DNA of 64,000 bases, from NCBI GenBank assembly GCA_009823395.1, contig CM020520.1, positions 3,820,501-3,884,500 of the forward strand, given 5' to 3'. The notes under the pieces were generated by a model. That model saw only the letters and a list, made by a program, of their open reading frames with translations, did not search any database and was not told the origin of the DNA. Position 1 is the first letter of the stretch. Each line of letters opens with the position of its first letter. Of this stretch, positions 36,175 to 48,267 are shown piece after piece. This DNA comes from Thamnaconus septentrionalis (Eukaryota; Chordata; Actinopteri; Tetraodontiformes; Monacanthidae). The position numbers were made by a program, and so were the translations under genes.

Positions 36175-36203
<29 letters not shown>
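36175..36203. repeat. (GT)n microsatellite
   Basis: About 14 GT units. Confidence 0.93.
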
Positions 36204-36206
<3 letters not shown>

Positions 36207-36368
36207 GGCTCGCCTTTGTTTGCAGATGAAAAAAACAACAACAAATAAACAAATGCAAACAAGGCAAACAACTTCTGTTCTGGCCACAGCTGTGGTCAAG
36301 TCAAACCTGGAGTTGACCTTCTAGTGTAGAGTTTTAAACCAGTAGGTGTCTCTGTATCACAACTGTCG

Positions 36369-36424
36369 AATAATAACAATAATGATGATAATAATAATAA
36401 TAATGATAAGAATGATGATAATAA
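36369..36424. repeat. Imperfect AAT/GAT trinucleotide tract
   Basis: AAT and GAT units intermixed with AAC and AAG. Confidence 0.85.
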
Positions 36425-36862
36425 TTCCTCCTGAATGCCACATTCTACAAAGTACAACTTCAGACCAAGTTTTAGTTATTAATATTAAACAGCCATTATG
36501 GAGGTGATGAATGGTGTCATTCACTCACCGAGATTAATCAAAAGTATAATAATAATTTCAAAAAAATCAGCTCTGCATTGTCTGCCTGCGGGTGGCGGAA
36601 CAAGGCAGGGTTAATCTCCCCGTTGCCATGTAGTCCTCAAGGACATTATTAGCAATGAAAGAAGGCTGATTTGTGTGCTGCACATATCTCTGGCCGCTCT
36701 CCCGCAGCTGATTAAGTAGCCGGGGCATGTAAAGGCATCGAGTGGTGGGACGCAACCCTCCTCCGCCGAGCTGCACGGAGGCCTTAATAGAGGTTAAGGC
36801 TTGGCAGGTCTTTGAACCGTGGCGCCAGGTCTCTTTTTTTCTTCTTTGCACCAGGCAACATA

Positions 36863-36865
<3 letters not shown>

Positions 36866-36911
<46 letters not shown>
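36866..36911. repeat. (CT)n microsatellite
   Basis: About 23 perfect CT units; it produces spurious Ser-Leu and Glu-Arg frames. Confidence 0.97.
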
Positions 36912-36913
<2 letters not shown>

Positions 36914-39900
36914 GGCTGTGACCTTATGAATTGCGCATGGCCCTCGTGCCGCTCTGCACTTCTGTCGTGCATGTGTTGTGCGTTATCAAACGGGGGGGCC
37001 CATGCATATGTATAGGTTGATGTTTCTTGAATGAGGGATTGTTTATCCGTGAGCGAAATAAATAAATAAATGCATGAAAATTTTACAATTTTCACCCGCC
37101 GCCTCCCACCCCTCCACGGTGAGGAGTACAGTCTGTGGATGAAGATTGGCTGCGAGGTGGGGAGCCGTCTCCGAGAAACGTCAGAAGTCGCCATTCATCA
37201 TGCGAATGTGTCATGCATCACACGGACGTGGTTGAGCCGCATCTGGTCCTCAGTCATATATCCTAATCATCACCGTGTCGGCGCTTCCAAATCTGTTCGC
37301 GAAATACATTATTCAAATTTAGCTCATTAGGAAAAGTCATTCCGGCCGACAGTTAAGTCCACTTCTAACTTGGGAAAATGGCCCTGATGATATTATGTTT
37401 CATTGTAATTGTCTGCTCTTATATTGCCGCCACTAGAGCCTTGTGATAGACAGTACATCATAATAAGACAAATTTGGTGGCGGAGCTCAGAGGGGTCCTC
37501 TTTATTTTCTTCAGAGCCAGAGCGAGTCCACTGTTGCGCACTGTTGTGTTAATATTGGACTTCACTGGGCTAAAAAGACACGCTCTGCTGTCTAGTCAAC
37601 ATTGCCCAGCTTGATATCAGTTTCTACTACTGCGTGACAAATCACAATCATATATCATGGAACAGCTGTGTGAGCGACGGCGGTCTGGAATCTTGAGGGA
37701 CGAGCAACAAAAATGTTTGAATTCCATTGCTGCGCTGTGATCTGAAACTCACTGTTCTGCTTTCCTTACTGCTTTATTTATTTTTAAAAAAGAAAAACAT
37801 TTTTTGTGTTGTTTTTTTTTGTGTTTTTTCTCCACACACGTCACTGGAGTCTCACTCCGACCTTGAATCTATACGCGGCGAATGACTGAGACTCTGAGCT
37901 ATTTTTAAGCGATATTGGATGTTTTTCATTTTTATTTTCTCTTTTTTTCCTCTCTCAGCCACGGTGCCATTTCCACACAAATGCTATCGAAAGCTATATA
38001 TCTTTCCCGGAGGATTAGCCGGGCTCACGTTGCCGAATGCTTACCAGAGACAAAAGAATGATCCATCTGTCTGTAGAGAAAATCTCCTCACCCTTCACGA
38101 AACTAATCTCATATCGCCATAAACACAAGTCTCAATCCAACCTGTTGAAGGAGACGGATTTCACCCCCGAGCTGAAAAACATTACACATCCCGCTCATGA
38201 TTGCCAAGGACCCAGCCAAGGAGGTTTCATGGAAGACAGACGACGACCCCGAAAGACTCCAAGGGGCAAAGGCTCTTGTTTCGTGGGTAATATGTGATAA
38301 AACAATACAATATAATGGGCTGAATATTTGGAAATGAATCTATTAAAGGGGACGACAACAGCCAAGACTAATTCCATTATTCCAGGAAGTGACTGAAGAA
38401 GCAGAAATCCCAGCGACTAAGTAGAAAAACAGCAAGTTTTCAAGCAAAAGCTAAATCAGAAAAATTCAGGAATGTCTCAATTTATAATAAATTCAGTCTT
38501 TGCAGACAAACACACACACGCCTCTCGAGAGATTCATACTGGTACTGTTTGGATAGAGAAAAAACAAGAGAAAGGGGTGATGCCGCTCAAAGTGTGACTA
38601 CTGCTGCGTGCACAGTACAACAAATATTTTTCCTATCTTGTATCCACCAATTAGTCTCAGAATAATAGTGGTGGTTGAAATAGCTGTTGACGAAAAGTGT
38701 CCCCTCAATGTGACAGTGTGACGCGCTGGAAGGCCGAGACGGCCTAATGTTCGTCCTCAACGCACGCACGTCGTTTTTTCCCCGCACCTGCACCGCGAGC
38801 GCGAAGCCGTCGCTCCTCGGCAGAGCCGCTCGCTCCCCGCGACAACCGTAACAGATAATGGTGTTATTGTTATTGCGTTGTTGGCGCACGGCGTTGGCCC
38901 AGTCTGTGTTTATTTTCCCCGACGCTCCGTGTCCACAGACGATGGCAGCGATCCATCCCGACAGCCAGAGGCTGAGCGACAGATTCCGCAAGAGAAGGGA
39001 ACCCCTAGGTAGTCATTTGCATTTGTTTCTTTTTGCTTTTCTTTTTTTTTTATTGCAATCATTAGGGCTCCCCTGCCGGGGCCCAGGCACAAGCCTGCGT
39101 GACAGAGCCCATGTTTTATCTGGGAGTCAGGGGAGGCTGTGTTGCTGGGAGCGAGCCTGCATTGATAAAGAAAACAGGCCGGCGACCATGCATCACAGAC
39201 ACTCCGCCGACATCTGTGTGTCCCTGAGACTTGTAATCGTGCAAAAAAAAACAACTAAAAAACAACAACATTCAAACACAGGCGGTTCTGTGATTAAAAG
39301 TGCATCCTGAATTAATTATCATGCTAACTTTTTTTTTCTCGCCCTGCCGTCCCTGGCGGTTTGTTAAAGACGTTGAATTATTTTAATTCTGCTTTCATTA
39401 AAAGCGGCAGCAGCGGCGGCGGCGGCGGCGGTGGTTCACAGCATAGTGGCAAGTGCCCAACAGCAAGAGAGGGAGAGAGTGAGAGCACACCAGAGAGGAA
39501 GACTGTGGGGAACAAAGGACGGAGGAATCCTTGATCACGCCGCGCAGTGCCGTGACCTCTGCTGCCCCCCCCAACAGAAGCCCACTGAGATCACAAGTGC
39601 CCCTCGAGCGGCGGCTCTGCTTCAGCATCCAGAGGTCACCCGCCCAGGTCCCCACCGCCCTTTAATTATCCTGGGATTTGGTTCTTTCTGTTTTTTCTTT
39701 TTCCCACCAGAATGCGTCTGCATGCAAAATGCTAAAATAAAATAAAATAAATAATAGTTGAGGAAATTACCACTGCGGCGACTCAGCTGCCCCCTCAGAA
39801 TCTACAGATTCCCCCAGAGTTGCGGCTGGAGTGCGGGACCTGCGGCGACATCACACGGAACATCACACACGTGTGTGTGTGACTGTGCGTCGTTCTCCTG

Positions 39901-40492
39901 CTCAATGTTTACCGTGTGGAGTCGGTTGCACACTTACATTAACGCGTGGAAGCAAACGACAGATTCGCAGCCGCCCGAACGCTCTTGCTTCCACGCAAAT
40001 GATGATGACAAAGCCTCCCAAAGTGTTAGCTAAGCTGCAAATCACTGCGATAGAAACTAAACCACAGAAAAAAACAAACATGTGTGATAACTGTTCCAGC
40101 AACGACCGGCACCCGCTGCACTGCAGGGAGCCGGTTTGTTTTGGCATGCGGCGCAAAACTGTAACCAATATGGAATATAAGCCCTTTAAAAAAAAAAAAC
40201 ACATTACAAATGTGAGTGTTTTACTCAGTGTCACAGTGTCACTGTGGCATTGCACTCGTGCAGCAGCTGTTCTTAGAAAGTCTGGATGAACCCGGAGCAC
40301 ATTTTCCAGGAAAAGAATCTCGTGGAGACTCCACACGTTTTGCTTCCCCTTGACTCACTTTTGTGCCACTCTCAGTTTTTTCTTTCCCTCCTCTGCCGGT
40401 TTGTAACGGCTGGCTCGTGCAGCAGCACATTCATTATAATTATGCGCCGCACCGATACACTCTGTCACCGGCGCATCCCCGAGTCTCTCGCG

Positions 40493-40493
<1 letters not shown>
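36912..40493. other. Gene-free DNA
   Basis: Unique sequence with CpG-richer stretches near 38.75-38.85 kb and a (GGC)n tract at 39404-39434. A splice-like island at about 38940-39008 is not convincing on its own. No recognised gene. Confidence 0.45.
39404..39434. repeat. (GGC/GCA) trinucleotide tract
   Basis: About ten units, mainly GGC with two CAG-type units. Confidence 0.88.

Positions 40494-40532
<39 letters not shown>
40494..40532. repeat. (GT)n microsatellite
   Basis: About 19 perfect GT units, 48 bp upstream of a second GT tract. Confidence 0.96.
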
Positions 40533-40534
<2 letters not shown>

Positions 40535-40578
40535 CATGGTGAGGTCGTTAAGTTTTGATGAAGCGCTGGCAGGGCCCA

Positions 40579-40580
<2 letters not shown>

Positions 40581-40636
<56 letters not shown>

Positions 40637-40640
40637 GTGA
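40581..40640. repeat. (GT)n microsatellite
   Basis: About 29 GT units with one GC interruption near the end, followed by a G-rich run (GGGGGGGCGGCGGGGGG type). Confidence 0.96.
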
Positions 40641-43600
40641 GGAGAGGGGGGGCGGCGGGGGGTAAAAGAAGCCTCCCACGCCGAGACCCACACCGCTGCA
40701 CAATAATTCCACTCATCCGGCTTGTTACGCGGCGAAGCGGCGCCTCTCTGACTCCGTCTGCTCAGCGCTGCCAGCAGCAGCCCACACATGCACACCTCTA
40801 ATAGATGCCAAGGTCCGCTCATTCTTGCCTGTGTTCTCCTTATCTGTGTGTCCGCCAAACAAGTCTGCCACCAGCACCCCTCCGACTCCCCCGCCCACCC
40901 ACCCAAGCCTCCCTCCACTCCATCCCTCCCTCCCTCCACTTCACCCCCCCCTCCCTCTCTCCTACCCACCCCGCCCGCCGCTCTCTCCCATCGCGGCGGC
41001 TTCTCAATCAAGGCGGCTGCAGCCTCCGAGATTCATTCCAATTTGGTCCCCAGTCTCCCCTGATACCGGAGCAATTACCCATTTCTGGCCATCTACATCC
41101 CTGGCTCCACTCTGCGGAGCCGGCCGCTTGTCACCCAGGCGCCACATTAGAAGGGGAGAGATCCTTCGCAGCTGCGGATGAGCGATAGCCGGGGAAGATG
41201 TGACGTATGTTTTGAAAAGATAAGAAAAAAGCACGAGGTGTTTTCGGGGCCGCAGGCTCAGAGTGAAGGAGAGGTTTGGTTTGTTTACACAGGACGACCT
41301 TGTCAACACTTACAAGATGTTTGCAGCCAAAGACAGGAGAGAGTTGACGGCGAGACAAAGCGACTCTGTGCTTGATTATATACATGTACTGCTGATCATA
41401 ATTGGTATTTTTACATTGCGGGAACACGTTGCAAACTGTCGGCCTAATTAGCTCCCTTGCAATCGTTAACCGTCGGCCGTGCCAGATACACTGTGGGCTC
41501 ACACACTGCTGCCAAAGTCAACAACCTCTGCACTGCAGCCCACCTGACCGGCCGTGGAGCAGCTTCAGGCTGCAGTTTCATCTCTTTTCCTTTCAGAAAT
41601 TATTCTTATTCTTATTATAATCCCTGACACCTCTCTCTCTCTCAGCACTTCACAACTTTATTCACCACCAGAAGCAGCTCAATGGTAGGTCAAGATGCCG
41701 GACACATGACAAGACAGCATCGCTGAAGCACTAAAACCTGCACAGTGAGGTGGGTTCAAGTCCATTTTCTGAGTGGTTGCTAAAAGACGCAGATTGCCGA
41801 GATCTTTGCCCTCGCAGAGTAAAAGCCACCGACAACTTTCTCTTGGAAAAAACGCTCAAAATGACAAAGCCTTCCTGCAACTGTGTGGGTTTCTCTGCGG
41901 GGAGTGAAAAAAAAACCAGGGAGACAAAAACACACCTTGAGCAAACATTTTGCCAGCAATTAAAAGAAGTTTTCTATGTTTTTCTATTGTTGCCCTCAAA
42001 GGCTTTGTGAAAACTCAGCAACTGACTGCGGCCGGAACCCAGCGCTGCTTGTTAAGCGACTCGCCGTCCTCCCTCTTATTGGCTGAGGTCACAGCACAGG
42101 TCTCTGCAAAGAAGGTGGACAAAATCCGTGCTGAAGTAATGAGGACTCTCATCATGTGTCTTTCAAACGACAGCAAAGCTTTTACTTCCCCTCCCCCTCT
42201 CCCTCTCCTCCTCTCTGCAGATGCAGTGGAGATGTCACACACGGGGCCCAGGTGCTGGTCATTGTCTTTGTAGTGGCGCCTGAAGGGTTTTGTTCAGGAG
42301 AATCGAAGGTTCGCACAGCTTTTTTCATTTCGGAAGCGCCCTGAAAGCAGGAAGCAGGAGTGACGGCGGTGGCGGCTTAGCTCTAAGTCCCCAAAAAATG
42401 AGAATATTTGCAGGTTCCAGGTTTCCCCTGTGGAATTCACTGTGAAACTTGTGCGTTTTGATGAATATGAATGCGGCTGCTGCGTCACCCGGAGAGACCT
42501 GGCTCCTCCCGCCCCCCCGCTGAGTGTTTGTCATCACTGCAGACAGGAAGTCAGGGAACGCGGGGAGGGTCTCGACGGCCGCCACTGGGCCTCCACGTGC
42601 AGCTATCGCCTCCGTCAATGCAGGCTCAGCGCCCTCGCTGGCTCTGTCAATATCAGAGGTTGGAGTCTCTGCCCGTCTTGCAGCAGGAGGCCGACCAGAG
42701 GGAAGGACACGCACTGATTCAGAGCAGGCAGCAGCGGCGGCAGCAGCCGCAGTAATGTGATTTACACAGCGGTGATAAATAGAAGTCTGGAGCGGAGAGG
42801 CGCTCTCAGTTCTCAGCCGACCCCCGTGCGGCTGAAGATGTATTTGTCGCATCCAGAAATTGATGCTGATGACAGCAGGTCCGGGTTAAGTGAGTTACGT
42901 CTGTGTGTTTTGTTACTTTTTTTCTTCTTCTGTCTTTGACTGAAGACTGCTGCTCAGACTAGAACATCAGTGGACAATCTGACGGAGAAGGTTCAGTTCA
43001 GGGACCTGCTGCCGGAGCGACGGGCGCAAGGCATCCGCTTTTCATATCAAAGCGCCGCAACATTTGCAGAATTGATCGGATTGAACGGCAGGCGAGAACG
43101 CTCGGGGTGTTAAACGGCTTCGATCTCATCTTCAAACGGCGGCTCGCTCTGCTTGAGAGGAAAAAAACTCCATCTCATTCCAGACACTGAGTTGAAGGGA
43201 GAGTTTTGTTTTTACACACAGGCGGCCACCCCGGCTTTTACAGCTCAGCCTTCTGTGAAAACGGAGGATTTCTTGGCTGTTCTCCACGAGTCTTGAGTGG
43301 CTCTTGGTCCTCAGCTCTGGCTCCTCCCATCGTCCACACACACCAGCGTTAAGGCCGAGAGGCAGCTGTAGTTTGTCGGTAGTTTGGTTCTTCTCCCACT
43401 GACCCTGGGCTGCGGGCTGAGCCGTGATAGTGAAGGTGGTCAGATGGAGGGACGTCTTCTCTTCCTTCGCTGGTTGTGTGGTGTCTTTCCTCATCAGACT
43501 GGGCAAAGTCCACTCGTGAAGCCGCCGGCTCTGCTGTTGCTACTCATGTCGTCTCGGGCATTCTTTGCGTGCGTGTGTGTGTGTGTCCACAAAGCAAAGA

Positions 43601-43729
43601 CACGCCTACACCTACAAAATATTTGCATAGCAACATTAGCATACTGGCGGCGTAATTATGCGTACGGTCAGCACACCTTTATTAACATTTAGATGAAGCC
43701 GCCGCGCTGCGGAATCAGCGACTCGCAAG

Positions 43730-43732
<3 letters not shown>
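40641..43732. other. Gene-free DNA
   Basis: A C/T-rich stretch at 40900-40990 (CCCTCC units) gives proline-rich frames that I treat as artefacts. Several splice-like islands occur but none joins into a gene. Nothing else recognised. Confidence 0.45.

Positions 43733-43768
<36 letters not shown>
43733..43768. repeat. (CT)n microsatellite
   Basis: About 18 CT units, ending in CAG. Confidence 0.95.
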
Positions 43769-43771
<3 letters not shown>

Positions 43772-43800
43772 CCCTGGTGCTTCCACAGCTATTAGCATTT

Positions 43801-43823
43801 AAAAAAAAAAAAAAAAAAAAAAA
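43801..43823. repeat. A23 homopolymer
   Basis: Uninterrupted run of 23 A. Confidence 0.95.
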
Positions 43824-45685
43824 TACTTTTTGCCTTGTTACTCATCATCCTGAAACACACACCTGATTTGAAATTTATTCACAACAACCACAAACCAAGT
43901 AGTGACCTGCAGTTTCGCTCGTAGCAAAACTTTCAAAACTACAGACTACGATTTTTTCTTTTCTTTTTTTTTTTTTTTAAAAAACTTTTCTATTTTTTTC
44001 CTTTTTTTGAAACAAATCAAATCAACACGTGTCTAAAACGGAAGGAGGTACGGAACTACGGGGTTAATTGCATGCTCTCCCGTGCAGTCCGAGTGTGCTC
44101 CTGCTCCTCGCAGCCACTCCTGCTCAGCAGTGGCTCTCGGCAGCCTCGCTCGCCCACACACAGCTGACAGGAAGCGTCTCCAGCCTCGCATTTGGATCTT
44201 CTGCTCCAACATAATTAATCTCCAAGACAGCCAGACCAGACCAAGAAATAAAATTAGTCAAATATAGCTCCTGACCTTTTCAGCGGCACAACAAGCCCCC
44301 CCGACCCAACCTCTCCGCTACCTCCCCTCCTATTAGGGGAACGAATAATTCGCTTTAAAAATAAATAAATAAACGAGGCGGACCTGCCGAACGGATCCCG
44401 TCACCTCCTCCACGTTTTCTCTCTTTTCTTTTCTCTGTTGAAAAGGTTCAGAGTTGCAGACACTTCAGCCTCCCGAGCGTCTGCACCGGAGGCCATTAGG
44501 ACGCTTTGCAAGCTGTTTGATGGCACCTTATTTGTGCGAGACGCCGGAGGTGAAGGCTGCACTCTGGCAGTTTCACGTGCACACTTGTTGGCGCCATCTG
44601 CGCCTCACCTTACAACACCCCCATCCCCCCAACCCCCTCGCCCGCCGCCGGAAGTGTGGGGATATCTTGTCAGGGCTCAGAGGGAAGGAGGTTTAATAAC
44701 GCCGGATTGAACATTAAGCCCCAATAAACACGTCTGAATAATAACTAATTCCCTGGAAATGTCAGGACAATAAGGCGGCAGCTGTTTGAAGTCTGGATGA
44801 GTGAGAAAAGAAAAGAAAAAGGGCCGTCCTGTGGGATCGAGGAGGGAATGTTGACCAACGAGGCTCCGCTTCACACGGCCCAGCCGAGCTCACACACCGC
44901 ACACGGGATGTACATTAGGCCTTCTTTTATTGTCATTATTATTATTAGAAACAAGTCTCGCTGACAGCCTCAGCTGTCGAATGTCACTAAAAACACCTTC
45001 ACCTTCACATTATATTTAGCACCAAATCCGCAGCTCTGCTGTCTCTCTGCCAGAAACAAGTGAGAAAGAATGAAAAAAAAAGAGAGAAAAGTTGTCCCGT
45101 GGCATGATGTGCAATGTCAGTCTGACTTGGCGGCGAAGAGATCCGTAGAAAATGGATGGTGAGCGACGGAAAAAGTGACTTTGACGGTAATCCGGGCTGA
45201 TTTCCGGAGGATCAGAATGGCTCGATGGCGAGAAATTCTCGAAGCCGCCTGGATGTAGAGCTCAATCAGACGGAGAAGTTTAGACAGGTGTTGTTGGGAC
45301 GGTTTTAGCACTGGAACCCAATTAGTAACTGGATTAGCTGGGTGTGTGTGCAATGCTATTTTTTATTATTATTATTTTTAATTCTGACTTTTCTCCCAAA
45401 CACTTTGCCTCGTCATGGCTAATTTTAACAGCTTCATCATCCTTAAAGGGTAAATCTTTTTTCGGATTATAATGAAGTTTGGTTTTTTTTTTAACCCCAA
45501 AAAATGCCAATCAAGTTCTCGTCAATGCTGGAGAAGAAGACAAAGAAGACGGAGAAGGAATCCTTTTGGTCAGAGTTTGTAACCATGGTGCTGATGTGGG
45601 CATAGAAAACAGAGTCTAGGTTGTAGTTTGCATATTCAGGCATGGGTTTATAACCAAATAAAGCCTTAGGACGCGAGCAGAGCCA
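43824..45685. other. Gene-free DNA
   Basis: Nothing recognised apart from T- and A-rich runs near 43960-44010 and ATT units near 44936-44949. Confidence 0.45.
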
Positions 45686-45719
45686 ACAGCAGCAGCAGCA
45701 GCAGCAGCAGAAGAAGAAG
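45686..45719. repeat. (CAG)n followed by (AAG)n
   Basis: About eight CAG units and three AAG units. On the minus strand it gives a poly-Cys frame with no support as protein. Confidence 0.93.
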
Positions 45720-47786
45720 TGTGGCTCTCTGCCTTGTGTTCCTCTGCTCATCCTGACCTCAGTGCATGACAACATTTTCATCTTCCTGCTTCCTGACATC
45801 TCTCACTTTTGTTTGTTGTCCACTTTTGTTATTTTTCTTTTTCTTTTTTAATGGACATACTTCCATCAAAACAATCCCTGTAAAGCTGTTGGCCTGTCTG
45901 TCTATTTTTATTTTATTAATTTATCAAAAAAACAAACAAACATTCCGACAAAGATAAAAATGAGAAATTCACAAAAACATGACTGTCACAAAATCCAAAG
46001 CCAAATATTTTTACTGTGATCAGGATGACCAGATCAAAAATAAATCAGTGCTTAGTTCCCAGTCAGACAAGCCAGATTAAGCGAGCATCTATATTTGAAG
46101 TGATTCAACATCAGCAGCATCAGATCAGACATTGAAGAAACTGACTAATTAGATATTGGACAGATGGCGCCGATCCACTTCATCCTCATTCTGTAGTTGG
46201 TGGCGGACGGTTCTGCTGACTGGAGACAGTCTGCAGGATTCGGCTGATTCACTACAACTCTAGTTGTGGCTGAGATAAAAATGACTCTGGTCTCAGTTGA
46301 GCCTTTTTTTTTTTTTGCAGCTATTGGGAGGAGCAGTGTATCAGCAGGGCCTAATTGCACCCTTTCAATGATACACTTGTAATGGATTGATGCACCGTGT
46401 CGCCACCGGCACGGTTTCAATATTGTACCTCTGAGGTGTCTTCATCAGCATATTGAAGAACAGGTGTTGCTTGTAATGGATTAATTACTACCCTCCACGG
46501 AGTGCAGGGGTGGTCGGGGATTAAGAGGAGAAAAAAAAAAGAACTAATTATTATAATTAAGGCATCATTTTGAATCAATATGAAGAGAGAAAAATGTAGA
46601 ATTTCAAGCTCAGTTGTGTAAACGTGCTTCTTTACCATGCAGATTAGCAGGCGGTGGGATTTAAAACTAATCTGAAGTGCAGCCAGTAAACTTCAAACCA
46701 AGTGAAGCAGTGTGATGATGTTGAACGATTTCACAAAATTAGATCTAAGAGAAGGAAAAAGAAAGATCATCAACTTGTGTGGTGAATTGAACAGGCAAAC
46801 ACCAAAACAGCTCAGATTTCCTGCAAAACTCCAGGCAGTCGGTGCTTTGGCAGCTGTTGCCTGATTTTTTTTTTCTTCTCTACACACCTCTGAGCTGTTT
46901 AACACCATTGATTTTTTTGTCATCTAAAAAGAGAGAGAGGGAGACTTGGTTCATCCTGTTCTGCTTTATTTCAGTGCTTTTAAATTGCAAAATGAACCTT
47001 TGGCCGAAACTTAATAACTACCGCACATTCCAAAAAAGACGCTCAGGATTTTCTAATCCCCGTCTAATCCCCCTCCTAGAGGGTCTTCCAGCGAGCTAAT
47101 CAGCGCTGGATCACACAGCTGGGGCTGAGCATGTCATTAGCACCCTCGCTGTGTTTACATGTAATAATCTCGTCATTGTCCTCACGCTGATTGTGGATGT
47201 AAACCCATTAACATTGAGGAGCAACTAGCATATATGATCCTGTTTAATCTAATCTAACTGATTAAGCATAATTAGCACCTATGTGTCGCGGCATGCAGGG
47301 ATTCCATCCTGTCACTGCCGTCGTGCCGTTAAATCTAAGGGAAGGACAGGAGGGGCCTGGGGGGGGTTCTCATGATTGAAAAAAAGGAAGAAAAAAATGA
47401 TTAATCTCTCGTCATCATTGCAGCCGACAGAGCAATAATTGTGTTTATAGTGCGATGCTCACATGAAAGAGCTGCTAATTAAATTATTTAGTGTTGCATC
47501 AGGTGCCGCTGCCTTTGTTTTCCTCTGTTAAAGGAAAAATAATGCATTTTGGATAGAGGGATGGGTGATGGAGGAACGGTTGGATGGATGGAGGGGAGGG
47601 ATGGTCCTTCATCCAACAGGACAGGTTACTGTGTTGTGTTGACATGAGGAGAACCCGAGATGTCACGTTAACGTGTTTTATCGACTGTTGGGCTGTCCAG
47701 GAGGTTAATGGGCTCTGTCAGTAACAACAGTAATAACAGTAACATTAATAATCAATAATAATTCAAATGCTTTTCAATGCAGGCGC

Positions 47787-47788
<2 letters not shown>
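45720..47788. other. Gene-free DNA with regulatory-like patch
   Basis: No gene. 47090-47300 is unique DNA with many ATTAG, TAATCT and TTTACATGTAA words, as in vertebrate enhancers bound by homeodomain factors; conservation is untested. Confidence 0.45.

Positions 47789-47822
<34 letters not shown>
47789..47822. repeat. (TG)n microsatellite
   Basis: About 17 TG units. Confidence 0.95.
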
Positions 47823-47823
<1 letters not shown>

Positions 47824-47933
47824 CCAAAACCTTTCATGCCACCTATCAAAGTCAAAAGCAACAACGCAACAATCTCAAATGTATGAACATCAGGGAAACC
47901 CACTCAACCATCTGATGGTAAATAAAACATGAA

Positions 47934-47957
47934 ACACACACACACACACACACACAC
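47934..47957. repeat. (AC)n microsatellite
   Basis: About 12 AC units, 110 bp from a TG tract of opposite phase; the two could pair as an imperfect hairpin. Confidence 0.94.
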
Positions 47958-48238
47958 GTCCAGGTCCAGGTCCGGGACAAAAAAAAAAAAAGGAAAAAGT
48001 TACATAACAGGAGCGAAATGAATGATGAAACTCTGCAGAGTGAACTAGCTATTTGTCTGCTATAATGTATCGGGAGACATATTACCTCAGGGACCATCGC
48101 CCGAGCAGGCCAGCCGTCATAAATAATGCAAGAAAAATACATCATGGTGATGTTTCTCTTTATCCAACATGTGTAGCTGTCAACTTTGATCAATAAGAGC
48201 ACACTAAAGGCAATGGTATATAAACATAGTAGTTTGCC

Positions 48239-48267
48239 GCTGTGTGTGTGTGTGTGTGTGTGTGTGT
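48239..48267. repeat. (TG)n microsatellite
   Basis: About 14 TG units. Confidence 0.94.

Larger units (their letters stand above)
33414..36865. other. Gene-free DNA with CpG-rich patch and small microsatellites
   Basis: 34.08-34.56 kb is CpG-richer than its flanks and contains tandem GGGCC words at 34485-34515. A 90-codon frame from ATG 34078 has no recognised domain. CA units lie at 34980-35002, AAT units at 35964-35992, GT units at 36175-36203 and AAT/GAT units at 36369-36424. No supported gene. Confidence 0.45.

Noticed and set aside
41646..41684. 39-bp splice-bounded segment (CTCTCTCAG ... AATG|GTAGGT)
   Set aside because: Very short, the acceptor is made of a CT-rich repeat, and no partner exon is found.
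42221..42251. Strong acceptor CTCCTCTCTGCAG followed by short open sequence
   Set aside because: Weak donor and no neighbouring exon; C/T-rich tracts produce many such acceptors here.
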